The notes beneath the pieces are model-generated. The model searched no databases. It was not told where the DNA came from and saw only the letters and a program-made list of their open reading frames with translations. Of a stretch of DNA of 64,000 bases, positions 9,903-23,952 are shown in pieces. Origin of the DNA: Cercis canadensis (lineage: Eukaryota > Streptophyta > Magnoliopsida > Fabales > Fabaceae); contig QAOA01008661.1 of NCBI GenBank assembly GCA_003255065.1, positions 186,001 through 250,000 on the forward strand. Direction: 5' to 3'. Position 1 is the stretch's first letter. Every line of letters starts with the position of its first letter. The translations under genes were made by a program, and so were the position numbers.

Positions 9903-12900
9903 TCAAGAACCATCTCTGTCTGCATTGTCCTTCAACATCTGAGCTGCAAATATCAAGAGCTCCACCATCTCAAACCCTGCAGCAGAAACAGAATCTATTT
10001 TCTCATTGCTGCATTCCTGGTATGCATCTCCTGGATCACTGCCCACACCATCTCCAATGAAACCAACATCTGCCTCAGCTGACCAACTGATGGGTAGGGA
10101 GCTACCAAGAGCAGTCTTGATAAGTTTTGCCTCATTGATAATGTCATCAAGGGCTTCTGAAACACTGGTAACAGTAGCTTCAGACGTCAAAGAATCTCTG
10201 GCCTACAAACCATATCATAGCAGACAACCACATTAACATGGTCCCAGGTTTCACGCTTAAACTAAATAAACATGATAAGTTTCCATGCTAGCAGGTGAAA
10301 ACACTAAACTACATTGTAGCGCTTCTTATATACATTATGAAGGAAACAGCAAGCAATCATAAAAATAAGGAGTTCTCAAACGGATCAGTATTCAAACCCC
10401 AATATTTTATCCAAAAAGATCACAAATAAACCTTGCATTTAACCTTTTAGGGACACAATCATCTGGTACCTTCAAAAGAGAGAGACGAAGCCTATGAATT
10501 GAAGAAGTTAGATGCTCCATGCTTTCCATGCTTTCCTTAAGTGTTGCATATTCGATCTTCATTCTAAAAAAATAAAAATAAAAATAAATAAATAAACACT
10601 AAACAGAAGGATGAGAATAAGCATAGTTAGTTAAAGCGGTTTCTTCCATCAGGTCAAACCAATCTTGCATATGCATAAACTACCCATCCACAATCTTCTA
10701 TTCATACAATTAAATAAAAGCACCAGAGATTAGCACGTGCCTAGCAAAATCCATGTTGCTGGATCTCCAATTGAAGAATTTCCCTTCTTCATTTGGATCA
10801 TTCTCAATTTCATTTCCACTGGCATCTTGTGGGCCAATCCATCGTCTCAAATATGTTTTCTTCAGTAAGTTTCTTAACCTTCCATCTTTTTCATGAATAA
10901 CTAGTTTTCTTTCCCCAGTGTCAACCAAAGCTTTTCCTTGTTTAGTCCCATGACCAAATTTTCTGCACACGCATTATATTGAAATTGATATTACTTAGAA
11001 TAGTCAACAGAAGTAATGCAAAAGACAACCAACGACAACAACACAAAAAATGAAGGCTGAAAATGAGTCAATAGCTTCTATACAATAAGTCAGATCTATA
11101 GATGGTATACTATCAACCTTAAAGATAAAAAGGACATACTAATACAGCAATACAAAGAACAAAAGTCAGATTCACTCTAATCTACCATGGATGTTTCCAT
11201 TAATGGAAAAAGATATAAATGCTTGAAAAGAAACCCACCACGAAATAACAAGAGTAATATCTACAATAATGCAAAAATATTGACACAAGACGTAACAATC
11301 ATCAGAAGAGTAATCATACTCAAGAAGTAACTGATGCTCCTGCTTTAATTGAGCGAATTCCAGGAGAGCTTTGACCTTTTCATTAGTAACCTGAAGCAAA
11401 AAAGCAACAACACAAGAAAAGAAAACTTATATTTGCATGGGTTGTTTTTCAAATATGATTGCACTAATCAACAATTGAGAGAGGCACAGAGCATTATTTA
11501 CAAACTGTTTTCTACATATTGAAGAGAGCTGTCAGCATTTCTTCATGGAAAAAAAGGACAAGAACAGAAAACATTACAGAAAGAAAATACTAGAAGAAAA
11601 CAAGATGAGACTAACCTAAAATTGAAATACAGCAAACTGACAATTAACTTTCGGCCTACCCCAATCTAATCCACTCAACTATGTCCAGCACCATTACTCA
11701 ATTCCTAAACTCCACCAGCACCATCCTATTCACATCTCAGTGCTCAAGTGTATGAAGAAAATATGTCATAGAAAATTACCTGTAGCAGGTTCCTCTGAAG
11801 TTCTTCAATTTTTCTTTGAAGAGCTGAATTTACATTTCTCTCCAATAAATGTCTTTCTTCCTGCTGTGATAAAAGTAATAATGCAGCAACCTGAAAAGCA
11901 CAGCATGCTTAAACATAGAATGCAAAATTAACATAAATTAGAAGTACAGATACAAAGGAGAAAATAAAATACAGGACGAGGAAAAAAAAATGTGAAAGAT
12001 GGTGTAAAGACCTTCTCCTGTAATGCCTGTGCCAGAGTTTCAGAGGCATCACCTTTTCCACCAGCTTCTACATCCAGCAAGTTTCTCTGTAAACAGGTGA
12101 CGAAAGGGTCAACAGAGAAGTGAAATTAAACCAGACTCAAGCAAATCAAGTTTAAACATTTACGTTGCTGCTTAAAGCTTCAGAGAATTAAATGGAATGC
12201 AGTTCTCAAAACATACTCGACTCTAGGGAAGAGCATTATGAATGTTACCTCAACAAAATTTAACTAATCCAAATTCTGAAAGAGAAAACATTACAGAAAT
12301 AAAAACATTATAACAGCTTTACAGTTACCCCTTGTATTCTTCTTTGTCGAATGAGAACTAAGATGTCTTGGTGCAATAGTAATGAAGAGCCACATTGAGC
12401 ATCCTCATGCAGTAAACAAGTTTAAATAAATAAAAAATGCAATAGAGAAAGAGTTGCAGTATTGGCACACAGTTCCAAACCTTAGATACCAAGTCAGGCT
12501 TAGCATGAGGGCTTATATGCACATCTCGAAATTCATGATCTTCTAATTCTGCATCTCTTTCAGGCATCCATATGCCACTCTGATTGAATCTCCGGACTCT
12601 TTCATCAATCATATTGATTATGGATTTAATGCTGGATTCCCCATCATTAAGTAAATTTGTGATATGATCCCTATACTGAGAATGGTAATGTCTTATGTCT
12701 GCTAAGCCATCCTTGACCATTTTGTGCATATATATCTGCAAGCGAGCCATTAGAATTCAGATTATATAGGTTGAATCAAAATTTACCTTGAAATATCAAA
12801 AGCACTCACTTGTTTCTTTTCCAGTACATTGATTCTTTTCTTCAAATGATTTTCAATTTCCAAGCCCTAAAACACACAAAAAGGAAAAAAGAATCAAGAA

Positions 12901-15900
12901 GAACTCAAAAATATGGTTAAAGAGGAAGAGATGACAGTGGAAAACTAGATCCATACCACCCTTAGCTTATTTTGAAGTTTATCCACAGAGTTCCTCCCTG
13001 TCTCCAGCTCTTCTTCTAATGCACTCTGTCTGAGAAAGAGTTATTCACAAATATGTACAAAAGATAGAATCTCAATATAAGAACTACTAAGTTTACAACT
13101 TTCTGTGCTAATTTGGCATACAATCTGTAACTACACTCATATGTCATTAGATGAAGTGTTAAAACTTTCCCTTGTATACACCAAAAAGGAAGAGGAGGGG
13201 CTTGAAAGTTTAGCATACATAACACTGGACTTCATACTAAATCACTAGCACCAAGAAAACGCAGTCTAATAACCAAGGAAATAGAATATCAAGGTTATGA
13301 AATCTTACAATGTATTTAGAGGTGGAAGGATCATTAAAACTCCATGCGTCCTTAGGATCATGCAAGAGACATGTACACTTATCATCCCAACCAGTATCCT
13401 CAAAGTCCTCCAGTGAATGTTGCCTGATCTCAAAGAATTTATTGATTACCTGTACATTCATAAATATGCATAAGGAGTGGGTAGGCAAAAGGAAATAAAA
13501 AGAGCCCGTTGCAACAACAACAGTCAGCTTGGGAAAAACAAAAATTATAAGTACACCCGAATACATATTGCTCATAGCATACACACACCACATACATACG
13601 AAGTACTATTTGTAACATGAGAAGAACCATAGCTTTTAAAAGTAAACCGGACATGCTTTAGAAGCACCCCTAAAATAAGTCAATCAAGAAATAACAGAAA
13701 AATACCATCTTGAAAGTTTCGTTCTGCTCTACTTGCTTTGCTAGATCAATCTGCAGCTCATTATTAAGTTTCTTTAGTTTCAGACAATCTGATGTGAGCT
13801 CCTCTATCCTGTATAACCAATAAGTTGCAATAAAAACATGAGATGCTCTCCAAAGAAAACCACATCCTACTTGGAGAGGAGGCTATGTACACAAAGCAAT
13901 CCCATCTAAGACAAGATTGATACAGCAGTTCAAATGGAAAAGAACATTTTCTTTTTCCTACTTGAGTGTTTACTGTTTATTGCCCTATTCAGATTTTAGG
14001 CCTAGATACCCCTGGCAAATAGGTTCCTTTCCTCTTAAATGAGATCACTTTTCTCTGCTCAATTGTTGAGAAAAAAGAAACATCTTGTCCATATTACATG
14101 GAACATTGCTAAGACTCTGTATATCTGCTTATTTTTCTCTCATTGCTTCTTTGCTACAAATTGTACAAAATCAAACCACCAGTGCATCATCATCTAATTA
14201 AAAAAAAAAAAAAAGGCGTTTTCTGGGACATCTAGAGCCAATAGTTTCCATTCTTTTTCTTCTTTCCTTAATGGTCAGTTATAAAAATTGATAAACATGC
14301 AGTCAAATAATAAGAAGACATGTAAATACCTCTTCTGGATTGGCATTATTTGCTGTGACATTGTCTCCTCCTTTTCCTTAGCCTTTTCAGCCTGTTAGTA
14401 CCCATTAGAATCTTTACATTATCAAGTATTGCAAACTAAAAAGTACATAAAAGTGCCAAGGCAATAGTTTTCAAAAAAAATAACAGTAACTGTCAAAACC
14501 TCCATTATTGCATGATCCCTTTCAGCAAAAGCAGCAGCTACACAACCCTGGAAAAATTTCAGCTGCTTCTCAGCTTCCATATTCTGGATAAACAAAATAT
14601 AAAGTATGTTAGATAAACACAGAAGCTTAATATGGCTGGTTTTATAATAAATATTACACATTACCACTCTCAAAAACTAATTGAAGTATAGGCTGAAACA
14701 TAAACTTCAGAACAGAAAAAACCCTATTATTTGCTTTGAAAAACTTTGTAGGTTGATTTGTTCTCAGCATATATGCTTTAGCACTTCCATAAGCAATTTA
14801 TAAATTTGGTCAAAATCACTAAAAGAACTCCTTCCATCATGTTCTTGTCATAAGTCATTCCAAAAATATTTCAATTTAGACCATCAAGAATGAAAATTTC
14901 AGCCAAAAAACAAAAAATGTAGAGTCGTATCTGTTTATTATCCAATAAGATGCCACAATTCACCAAAGATAGATGATAGATCCACATTTTACAGGGTTTG
15001 AACTAATCACCAAATCAAGCTACATCACTAAGGCAATTTCCTGTACTTTCCATGACAGTATTGTTTGACTCGGATCAATTATTCCATAACCAACAGATGC
15101 CAAACTCTGTACAGAGTGGAATAGAGGACACAAATACAGAGAAAGAGAGAGACCTTTGAAACCTCTGCGTTATGTAGATCTGCCAGTTGACTCTGAATAC
15201 AGCAAAATAAGCATGTAAACAAAAGGGAAGGAAACATTTAAGCAACAGGCATGAGAAGCCCAATAACTCACTTTGATTTTGTAAGCCTCTGAAAGCTCCT
15301 CTTGAAGATTTAGATTATCTCTCATGCAAGCAGCTAACTTCTGTTTCAAGCTCTCAATCTCCTGTTCCAATCCAGCTGTCCTAATTGGGCATGAATTTCA
15401 ATATAATAGATCCTCATTATTGTCCATAACAATACCAAGTCACCAGCTAAACCCACCTCCAAAGCCCAAAAGAGTAGTTCACTACTTATATGGACAAAGG
15501 AAAAGTATATACCTTTGGAAATGCATTCGAGTGGCCACAACCAGGTAGCTAGGTCCAGCTTGCTGTGTGCATAACTGTTCAATATCTTTCCGTAATTCAT
15601 CACGCTCTACAAAATAGTTTAATCTGTATGTTAAATATATATAATACATGATTTTGATGCCAAGTAAAATATATTCAAAAAAAAAAAATTAAAGCACATA
15701 TGACAATATACCCATCTGTAGAATGAGTTTCTGTATGCCAAATTCTAAAATGGAGAACATACATCAAATTTAAGGTGTTCATAGAATGCTAGAATAGCTT
15801 GATAAGAATACAAGAGCACAACAGTTATTGATAGGAAAAACTGAAATAATGGTGGTGCTATGATAGAGCTGACAAATTCCCGAGTTCTTCTCTTCATCTA

Positions 15901-16460
15901 TTTCTTTTTCCATGTAACCTCAAAAAGTCAACCCCTATAGGATTGATCCTAGATCTGTTTATGTTAGGTCTGTTTAATAAGTTAAAAACTATGTCACTAT
16001 AGTTCTTACTGCTGCAACTCTAGTTATGGCACAAGAATTGCTAACCTTTTCAGATAAAATGTTTGATTCACCAAAAGAAATGTAAACAGTCAGTCAGATG
16101 ATACAAATGCTTGTCAAAATTAATCATGGTCATAAACAGTGATAAATGCCGATGCCTTGAATAGTCAGCCAAACAACGTGGACGACTTATCATGCTACTT
16201 GCAAAGATATATCATACATATCTTAACACTTGTTGGATCTCTGGCTAAAACCAAGACTTCAAAACTATTTAACTTAACTCTTCAACACAATCATAAATAA
16301 AACATAATTTATTTTGACAATAACTAGTCAATCAAGTCAACATTGGTTATAGTGTCTTCACAAAACTACTATTAATTCCTACAAGGTAAAAAACGCACGT
16401 ACCCTTCTCCAGCTGTTGGATCCGAGCCAACAATGATTCGTCATTTGTATTCTCAGCCAT
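9903..16460 (-). CDS. Plant coiled-coil protein of unknown function
   Basis: Seventeen exons on the minus strand (in transcript order): 16403-16460, 15513-15606, 15272-15380, 15154-15192, 14500-14583, 14330-14391, 13706-13808, 13309-13449, 12960-13025, 12810-12866, 12481-12735, 12012-12086, 11780-11890, 11320-11390, 10741-10962, 10470-10563 and 9903-10202. They join in frame to 646 residues, starting MAENTNDESLLARIQQLEKE and ending MLKDNADRDGS. Most of the protein is predicted coiled coil, with long runs rich in Glu, Lys, Leu and Gln such as EQEIESLKQKL, ELTSDCLKLKKLNNEL and RKIEELQRNLLQ. I recognise it as a conserved plant family but know no assigned function. The C-terminal block ALGSSLPISWSAEAD looks unusually conserved and is not coiled coil. 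The intron 10564-10740 appears to use a GC donor. Confidence 0.85.
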
Positions 16461-17261
16461 TCTGGAAGGGAAAATATAATATCTCACCATCAAGCCAATT
16501 AAATTGAGAAAGTAGTTCAATTCTTAGCTTAGATTTATAGGAACAAATAACACATGACGATATAAACACAATAGATTCACCTCGAAATAAAGAAACGTTG
16601 CATTAGAGAAACTAAGTGTAAAAAACGTTCCATAACCATATCTCAAGGAAGAACTGAAACCTTTCTACAACCTTTCCCATATAATAACCTCGCTTTTTTC
16701 ATACATAAAATTTGGATCAAATTGCAAACAACCAAATCTCCCAAACACAATTATATGACACATGAAGACATTTTCTAAGAACTAGGAAGAACAGATACTT
16801 CACAAATATATGACACACGATGACATTTTCCCTTAGTTTATTTTGTTTAATTCTGATATTTCAGAGGGACACGGCTTGACACAGCAACAACAGAAAAGAA
16901 AGCAGAAAGTCAAAGTAGTCAAACCTGAAATCCAACGAATGAAGAAATTTCAGGAATTCAAAATATCTTCTTGTCGGATTGGAACAGTTTCTGAGACAAT
17001 GTTTCCGTTGCAATGCAAAAACAAGCTGTGCGCCGGGAATTTCCAGAAAACTGAGCAAATTGATTTTATGTAAAAGGGTGGGTTAGGACGCGCGTCGCAA
17101 ATTCGAAGTTCGATTTATCATAGCAGAAAATAAGCTATTTTCATCCAACTGCAAATTGCTCTCTCCCCAACCACCCTGGCTTTCTGGAAAAGGAAAACCA
17201 AATGCAGAAGACGATAAACAAAAGGGACGACTTCGGACCATATGCAATGTTTTTGTTTTAG

Positions 17262-17462
17262 TATACGGGGATTGTATGTCATATTATACTTACGTGGCAA
17301 ATATACATAATTTTTATATTTTATTATATATAAAATATAATTTATTTAATTTTTTAAACAAATTTAAAAATAGTTAATTTATACACATGTCATTCATTTA
17401 TTGGTTATTCCTATGTAGTATGACATACTACATAAATACTAAAAGTATCTAAGAAACCTCCT
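17262..17462 (+). repeat. AT-rich dispersed repeat, copy A
   Basis: The copy starts around GGGGATTGTATGTCATATTA, has an AT-rich core (ATTTTTATATTTTATTA onward) and ends around GACATACTAC...AAGTATCTAAGAAACCTCC. The same order of blocks is seen at 25295-25505 and, in reverse, at 18478-18720. The two ends share an inverted motif (TATGTCATA near the start, GTAGTATGACATACTAC near the end), suggesting a non-autonomous DNA element. Boundaries are approximate. Confidence 0.55.
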
Positions 17463-17477
17463 TTAGTATATTATAAC

Positions 17478-17600
17478 GGGAATTTTAAGCTACCAGGGTA
17501 TGCCATACCAAGTAGTTAGCATGAAGAAATAATTTTTATATTTTATTAAATATAAAATATATTTTATTTTATTTTTTAAATAAATTTAAAAATCATTATA
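17478..17600 (+). repeat. AT-rich dispersed repeat, copy B (truncated)
   Basis: The copy begins with GGGAATTTTAAGC, keeps a TATGCCATAC block, and shares the core ATTTTTATATTTTATTAAAT followed by AATAAATTTAAAAA. It then loses similarity, so the right end is missing. It lies only about 15 bp after copy A in the same orientation. Confidence 0.45.
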
Positions 17601-18477
17601 AAAAGTTGGAGTGATCTGAAAATGTTATCCATAGATTCAGGTAAAAAGATCATAAAAAGCACAAAAAAAATAGTTTACAAAGAGGTGTTTTATAAGATCA
17701 ACCGAAAATGTATGTTATAAATCTTAAATTCTAAAGATATTTCTATAGAATAAATGTGTACTTATATATTTATTTATTGATCCTGTAATATAATTTTAAG
17801 TACACAGAAAAATAGTAATCCTTTAGTAGAGAATTATATCAGTAGTAGTTCAAATCAAATATTAGATATTATTTTATCGATGTGATATCACATTATTAGA
17901 TTATAAAAAAGCATGTAAATAAAAAGTAATCACGAATTATATTTTGTGCGGCCCCGCCCAGCCGCGCAAATCATATCCGTACAAAGATATAAGAAAATTT
18001 CATATTATAAATTATAAATTTTTGAGAGAATTATTCGTTCTAATACCAAGAAAAAAAAAAAGAAAGAATTGGAATTCCAATTTACTGCTTCATACGAGCG
18101 AAAATTATAAAATGCAATTTTTATTAAAATTATACGAAGTTAGAATTATTTAAAAAAATAAACGGATCTTAGTCTTTAAATATTATTCTTTTGATTTTAT
18201 TTTTACTTTGTATCTGTTAGGTAACAACTTATTTCCTTTTCTGTATTGTGCTTCGCTAAATTCCTTAACAAACTCATTGCTTCGAAACAAACAACGAGTT
18301 AATATATGGGAATTTCAGCATTTCAGCTTCCAGACGACAAAGGAAAGAAGTTGTAGAAAATTGATTTTGAGAACTACGGACGACTTTTGACATATTATTT
18401 TCAATTATTTTACCTATCTAAATTAAAACTCAAATGAAAAAAAAAAATTATTATTTAGTTCTTCAAGTTAATAAAAA

Positions 18478-18720
18478 AAGAAAGTTTTTTAGATATTTTT
18501 AGTATAAATATAATATATCATATCACATCAAAATAATTAATATATGAATAACATATATAATTGACAACTTCGAGTTAATAATTTTTAAATTAATTTAAAA
18601 AAATAAAATAAATTATATTTTGTATCAAATAAAATATAAAAATTACATCTTAATAATAAATGATTGACAAGTCAATATGATATAATATACCTATACAATA
18701 TCATAAAATTATCGTATAAA
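18478..18720 (-). repeat. AT-rich dispersed repeat, copy C (reverse)
   Basis: Read on the minus strand, the core and both ends of the repeat family recur. On the plus strand this is TTTTTTAGATATTTTTAGTA with an ATATATCATAT block on the left and GATATAATATACC on the right, around the core AAATAAAATATAAAAATTAC. It is more diverged than copies A and D. Confidence 0.45.
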
Positions 18721-19375
18721 AGGAAGGTATGAATTTGCTCAATACATTATAATATAATATCCTACGGGAAATCGTAATATAATATTCTACGGAAAAAGAA
18801 CTAAAATTTTTGAAAAGACAGCGTGTTCTAACTTCGAATATACTAAGAAATTCTGATATATTCCTAACTATAGACAGATAAATGGTGAATTCCACAAGTA
18901 GATAGACACTATTATGTGAAGCTTATCAATGGAACCCAGAGTTTATATCTAGATAGTGTATGTAGTACTCAAGAGCGACCTTTGCTTGTGCAAAAGGCTT
19001 CTGAAAATTATGAAGGATGGAACTTGTTATCAAAGCTCCTTATTAATTAAAATCTAAAATATTTCCTTTAATTTATACATCTACTCTCTACAACTGATAC
19101 ATTTGAGTCATTGCCAAAACAGCCAATATGCTGTCAAGAAAGTAAACAAGAGCTCAAACAACTGCTGTCAAGAAATTGCCACAAATCTAGAAATATGAAT
19201 TTGCCTACAAAAAGAATATTTCAAGATTTAAAAACAGAAGGATGCTTAAAACCACCAGGTCTCTAACATATATACATTCCAGACAATGTCAGAGAATTAT
19301 AAATACATAAATGGCTGTCAGTCCCACAAGGCGCCTTGGTTGATTGCTCCTCATGTCCAAAGATTTAAACTTCCA

Positions 19376-22300
19376 TCAAGCTCGGATCATCTGCACATTT
19401 AAAGATTCAACTATGATTCAAAGCTCTAATCTAATTGATTAATGGAGACACCAGAGATTCCCTAAGCCAAATAGACTACTGTATCCCAAATGATGAAATC
19501 ACTAAATAATTGAATCACATGTCTAATCATTGCATATGATTAGTTCGAGAAAGGGATTAAGCATTCGCTGCTCTGATTTGATCATTAGGTTATAAGAAAA
19601 ATCAATTAAAACAAAAATCATTTTTCAGTTTTCATAAAAGGTTTCAAACAGAAAATTCTCATTCTATATTCTTTTCTATTTCTAAATTTCCATAAAAAAT
19701 ATCACTTCATCCTAAATGAATACACATGAACGAAAAGGATCATAACCAAAGGAGTTTTACCATCTTTGGGTTGTTTCGCCCTTTCAATGTTTTCAATGCA
19801 GCATCTGCAAAAGCTTGTGCTGCCTCTGCATCAGCTTCAGCAGCCTCTGCCTCCCTTGCAGCCTCTTCAGCTTCTGCCATGGCAGCTTCTGCTTCTGCAA
19901 CTGCTCGAGCAGCAACTATAGCTGCCTCTTGCGGAGTCATAGACCTCATCTTTGCTAATTCTAAATCTATCTGAGCTTTTGTAATTGTAAGGATATTAGC
20001 CTCATCCTTTTCAAATTTCATAGAGGCTCTCTGCCTTCCATCCAATAATAACATGGGTGGATTTCTTCTTCTGTCAGAATAAATCGGAGTAGGTGCAATC
20101 CTATACTTGCGTTTAACCTGTTAAAACAAACAACACAATAGTAAGATCCATAATGGAATGAACTAAACTTACTATCAGCAAATAAACAAAAAAGTATCCG
20201 GAGTACATGTCAAGCTCGTAAGGTTGTATAAAAACAGTAAATTAAGACAACTCTATGGGTTTTTGAAAGTTATACCATTTATATAATTGCTTCTAGTTCA
20301 TGCCGCAAAACAAACAAAATGTGCATGTCCATGTATAAGTTTGCAGTTAGACCATATATACTATATGTCCAGAGCAACTACCCATACAAGCAGCAGTCTT
20401 ATGTGTGCAATTGTGCATAAATTATAATCAACAACAGCAGTAACAGCAACAACAATTAATTTTAAATACCAGAGATCATCTATACAAGTCCTGAGAGAAA
20501 ACCACTTAGGATCATCAATATTCTAGTTTGTCAAAAGATATACTTTCCTCCAATCCAATCTTCAGTAATATCTTTCCTTGTTACTTTCACCCATCTCCTC
20601 TTATCTTCTTGTCCCAGTATTTCTATCTAGATATGTCTTAGTTGTAATTAGTCTGAAGCCCATAATTCTAGATTCTATCTTAGTTGTAATCAGGCACTAA
20701 CTTCGACTTAGTGCCTGATTCAGTAACTGTCCACGAAAGCTAAGTCATCTACAAAAAGCATGCAGCAATGACCCCCATTCCTGCGTCAAACTCCTAACCC
20801 CACTCATCAAAAGCAAAAATAAATAAACTAAGCAGAATTTTTGTTGTACCTCTATCCTGATAAATCCTCTGTGAATCACCAGCTATTTCAAACACCAATT
20901 ACTTTTCCCCCCATTCATATCCACAATAGAGCTGACACATCAACCATATTTAAGTATGGTCCACCAAAAGACAAGTTTTCCATAGAAATCAAAACTCACC
21001 TGATTGTATTATAAAGTGAAATTCAACCTCCATGGTCTATTGTAATAAATAAGCAAGCCAGAACAAATTACTTGACAAGTTGCAACTTAGCTCGTCCTGA
21101 GTGGCTATATGACTCGTATAATAGAAAAGATAGAGCATCATTTCTAACTTCACCACGATGAAAGCAGTAAGCAGGTAAGATAAGCATTAGTGGATATGAC
21201 CATCATAGAACTTTTTTTTTTTTCTTGGATAGAAATAACACATTGAAATATACCTTGATCAGTTTTCCACTTGCAGTCAAAAACTTTAGTTTTGCTGACA
21301 ATAACCTTTTGAAGTCAGAGGGTGCCCAATATTGATCCTACAGTTTGAGATGATAAGAAATTCAACTGAGTTAAAAACAATAATATAATAATTCTACCAA
21401 ATGGAATATTAAACACTTGGGGCCCGTTTGCTTTAGCTATTTCCTGTTTTCATTTTCAATGAAAACAGGGCCTGAAAATGCGTCTGGTTGAGTTTAATGA
21501 AAATGTTTTGCTGAAAACATTTCTTAAATTGGGTCCAAACTTGAAAACATCAAAAAGACATTTCTAGTGTTTCCTTCTCAAATTTTTGAAAACAGGAAAT
21601 GAAAAAGTGAAACACAGTGGCAATTTTATAATTATAATGAAAGCAAAACTCAACAGCCACTGTAATGTTCTTCTCCCTTTCCCCTGCCTTTCCTGTTTCT
21701 TCCTCATCACAGCTCAAAAATCTCACCCACTGACTTGTGGATTCCATAGCCACTGACCTCATGTCATTATTGTCTTCCTCTCTCTTTCTTTCCCTTATTC
21801 TTCCTTTCTCAAGCCTCTATTTTTCTCCTCGTCAGGAACCACTGTAGTACAGAATTTCAATCCCCTTGGTGGAGGTTGCCTGCTTATTTTGGTGATTAAA
21901 TAAATTTAGATTCATATATATATTAAAAAAAAAAAATTTGAACAGCTATTCTCATATTGCCCTGTTTTGTCTCAGACCAGCCCTTTGCCTCTTTGTCTGG
22001 ACAATACAATACCATGGTGACATCAACAACTAGCTACAACGCTGCTAGTGCTACCTTTTATCACCCTTTTTCTTTCTTGTTTTCGATTTTTCTTCCTCAC
22101 TGTCTCCACTGTCTCCCTCTCTTATTGGGTGTGATTGTCTTGGTCTAACAAATAGATTCTCCACTATTTCATACCAAACATGTTTTCATAGTTTTCATTT
22201 TCTAGAATCAGTTTTCAGCTTTTCAAACCATACATGTTTTCCTAAAATTTAGGAATTGAAAATGAAAATGTATTTCAAGAAATAAAAACTGAAAATGGAA

Positions 22301-23910
22301 ATAAGGAAACATTCCCGAAAGCAAACAGGCCCTTGGATTTCACTTGAGTAACAAATATGTACAATGCCATTCCTTGACCAACAAAAAAGCCAGTGGATAG
22401 AGAGATTTTATCAGCATGAAATCTCAACTTCTTCCACATTTGAAGGCAAAAAAAAATTCCATTCCTTGAAGAAATTTAATTGTTTGAAATTTGAATTCTT
22501 CACTGATCTTAACAACCAAACAGCATACAAGCACATTTTCAAACTTTCATTAAATAATTTTACATAACAAGAAATCTTTGGGCCACTTTAAAGTTTGAAA
22601 GAGCGTGTCATCCTCTTCCACAAAAGAAATTTTACATAATGTAGTTTCTTGAGTCCAATCAATATTATCTACAATCAAAAAACTTTAAATTCTAGGAAAT
22701 CTACCACAGAATGAAATGGCTTAAGCCTTAAGAACAGAGCAGGACAGAAGTTAGACTTCAAAGTCAGAACTATACCTCTATGTATGCTGCAATAGTTGTC
22801 TTATTGGAACCACCAGGCTCCTTCAAGCTAGTTATTGCTTCGATTATAAGGTTATCCAATCTGCAAAATAAAAACATGAGATGACATATACTGTTAAGAT
22901 TGACAAAACCAAAAAGTTCAACAAAATCAAGGCCTTCATCAAACTGTAAAAATCACCTACTATGATCACAATATATTAAATTGTAGAAGCTTCTAGTGAA
23001 GAATCAACTATATGGCAAACTAGAGTCCGATTTCAAATCTCTTTTCATTATGATGTGAGAGCACCTTGCAAGATTGAAAATTCTTTTTCTCCAAGGTTTC
23101 TTTCGAATGAGAAGCAAAGATAATTTTTTTCATTACAGTTGATGACAGCAACCTGATCCTCGGTTGCCACGGATACTCCTCTTGTAGGACACAAACTTCT
23201 GAATATTCCTAGCATTACCCTAATTATAGGTTATCAACCACTATATTTATCATCATTTTTCCTCCTTGAAATAAAATGGTGCAGTCTAAACTTCTTAAAC
23301 ACTGGTGTGGAACTCAAAAGTGCATGAATTTATTTTCCTTTTAAATATCATAACACTTAAACCAACCCCCAAAAGTGGATTCATTAATGACATTTTTTAA
23401 GTGACTCAATTGGATGTAATCACCAAAATGGGCTAGCATACCAGCAATTATATCAATGAACCTTAACATTCATTTGGAAGAAAACTTCACATAACACGTT
23501 TAAAGTGCCACTATCTGCCACAAACCAGGTTTATGGAAATAAGACAATAAACACCACACTGAAATAAAATCAAAACAGTCCAACCTTACAATAGACCTCT
23601 TTGGACCAGGAAGCTGCACCAAATCTCTAGCAACTTGAAGAGGCTGAACATCCGTAATTTCTTCATCACTTGGAACAGTAGCAAGAGCCATAGAGTTCTC
23701 ATCCTGTTTTGGGACCTGATGCACCCTTCTAACAGCTAACCTGGACTTGTCCCTGGAGCTCCATCCATTTGCCATCACACTCATATTTCTCCATTTATCC
23801 TATCCCATATCCAATCCACATACATAGATGGCCCAGCACAAATTTCTTACAAGTCATAAAAATTGTAAAGTGCAGATGTTCTTAAGACAAAAAATAAACT
23901 GCAAAAAAAN

Positions 23911-23952
<42 letters not shown>

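Larger units (their letters stand above)
16461..19375. other. AT-rich intergenic region between two minus-strand genes
   Basis: The part next to 16460 should hold the promoter and leader of the coiled-coil gene, and the part next to 19376 the TRB 3' untranslated region. The middle (17.26-18.72 kb) is very AT-rich and contains three copies of a dispersed repeat family. No coding region is supported. Confidence 0.5.
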
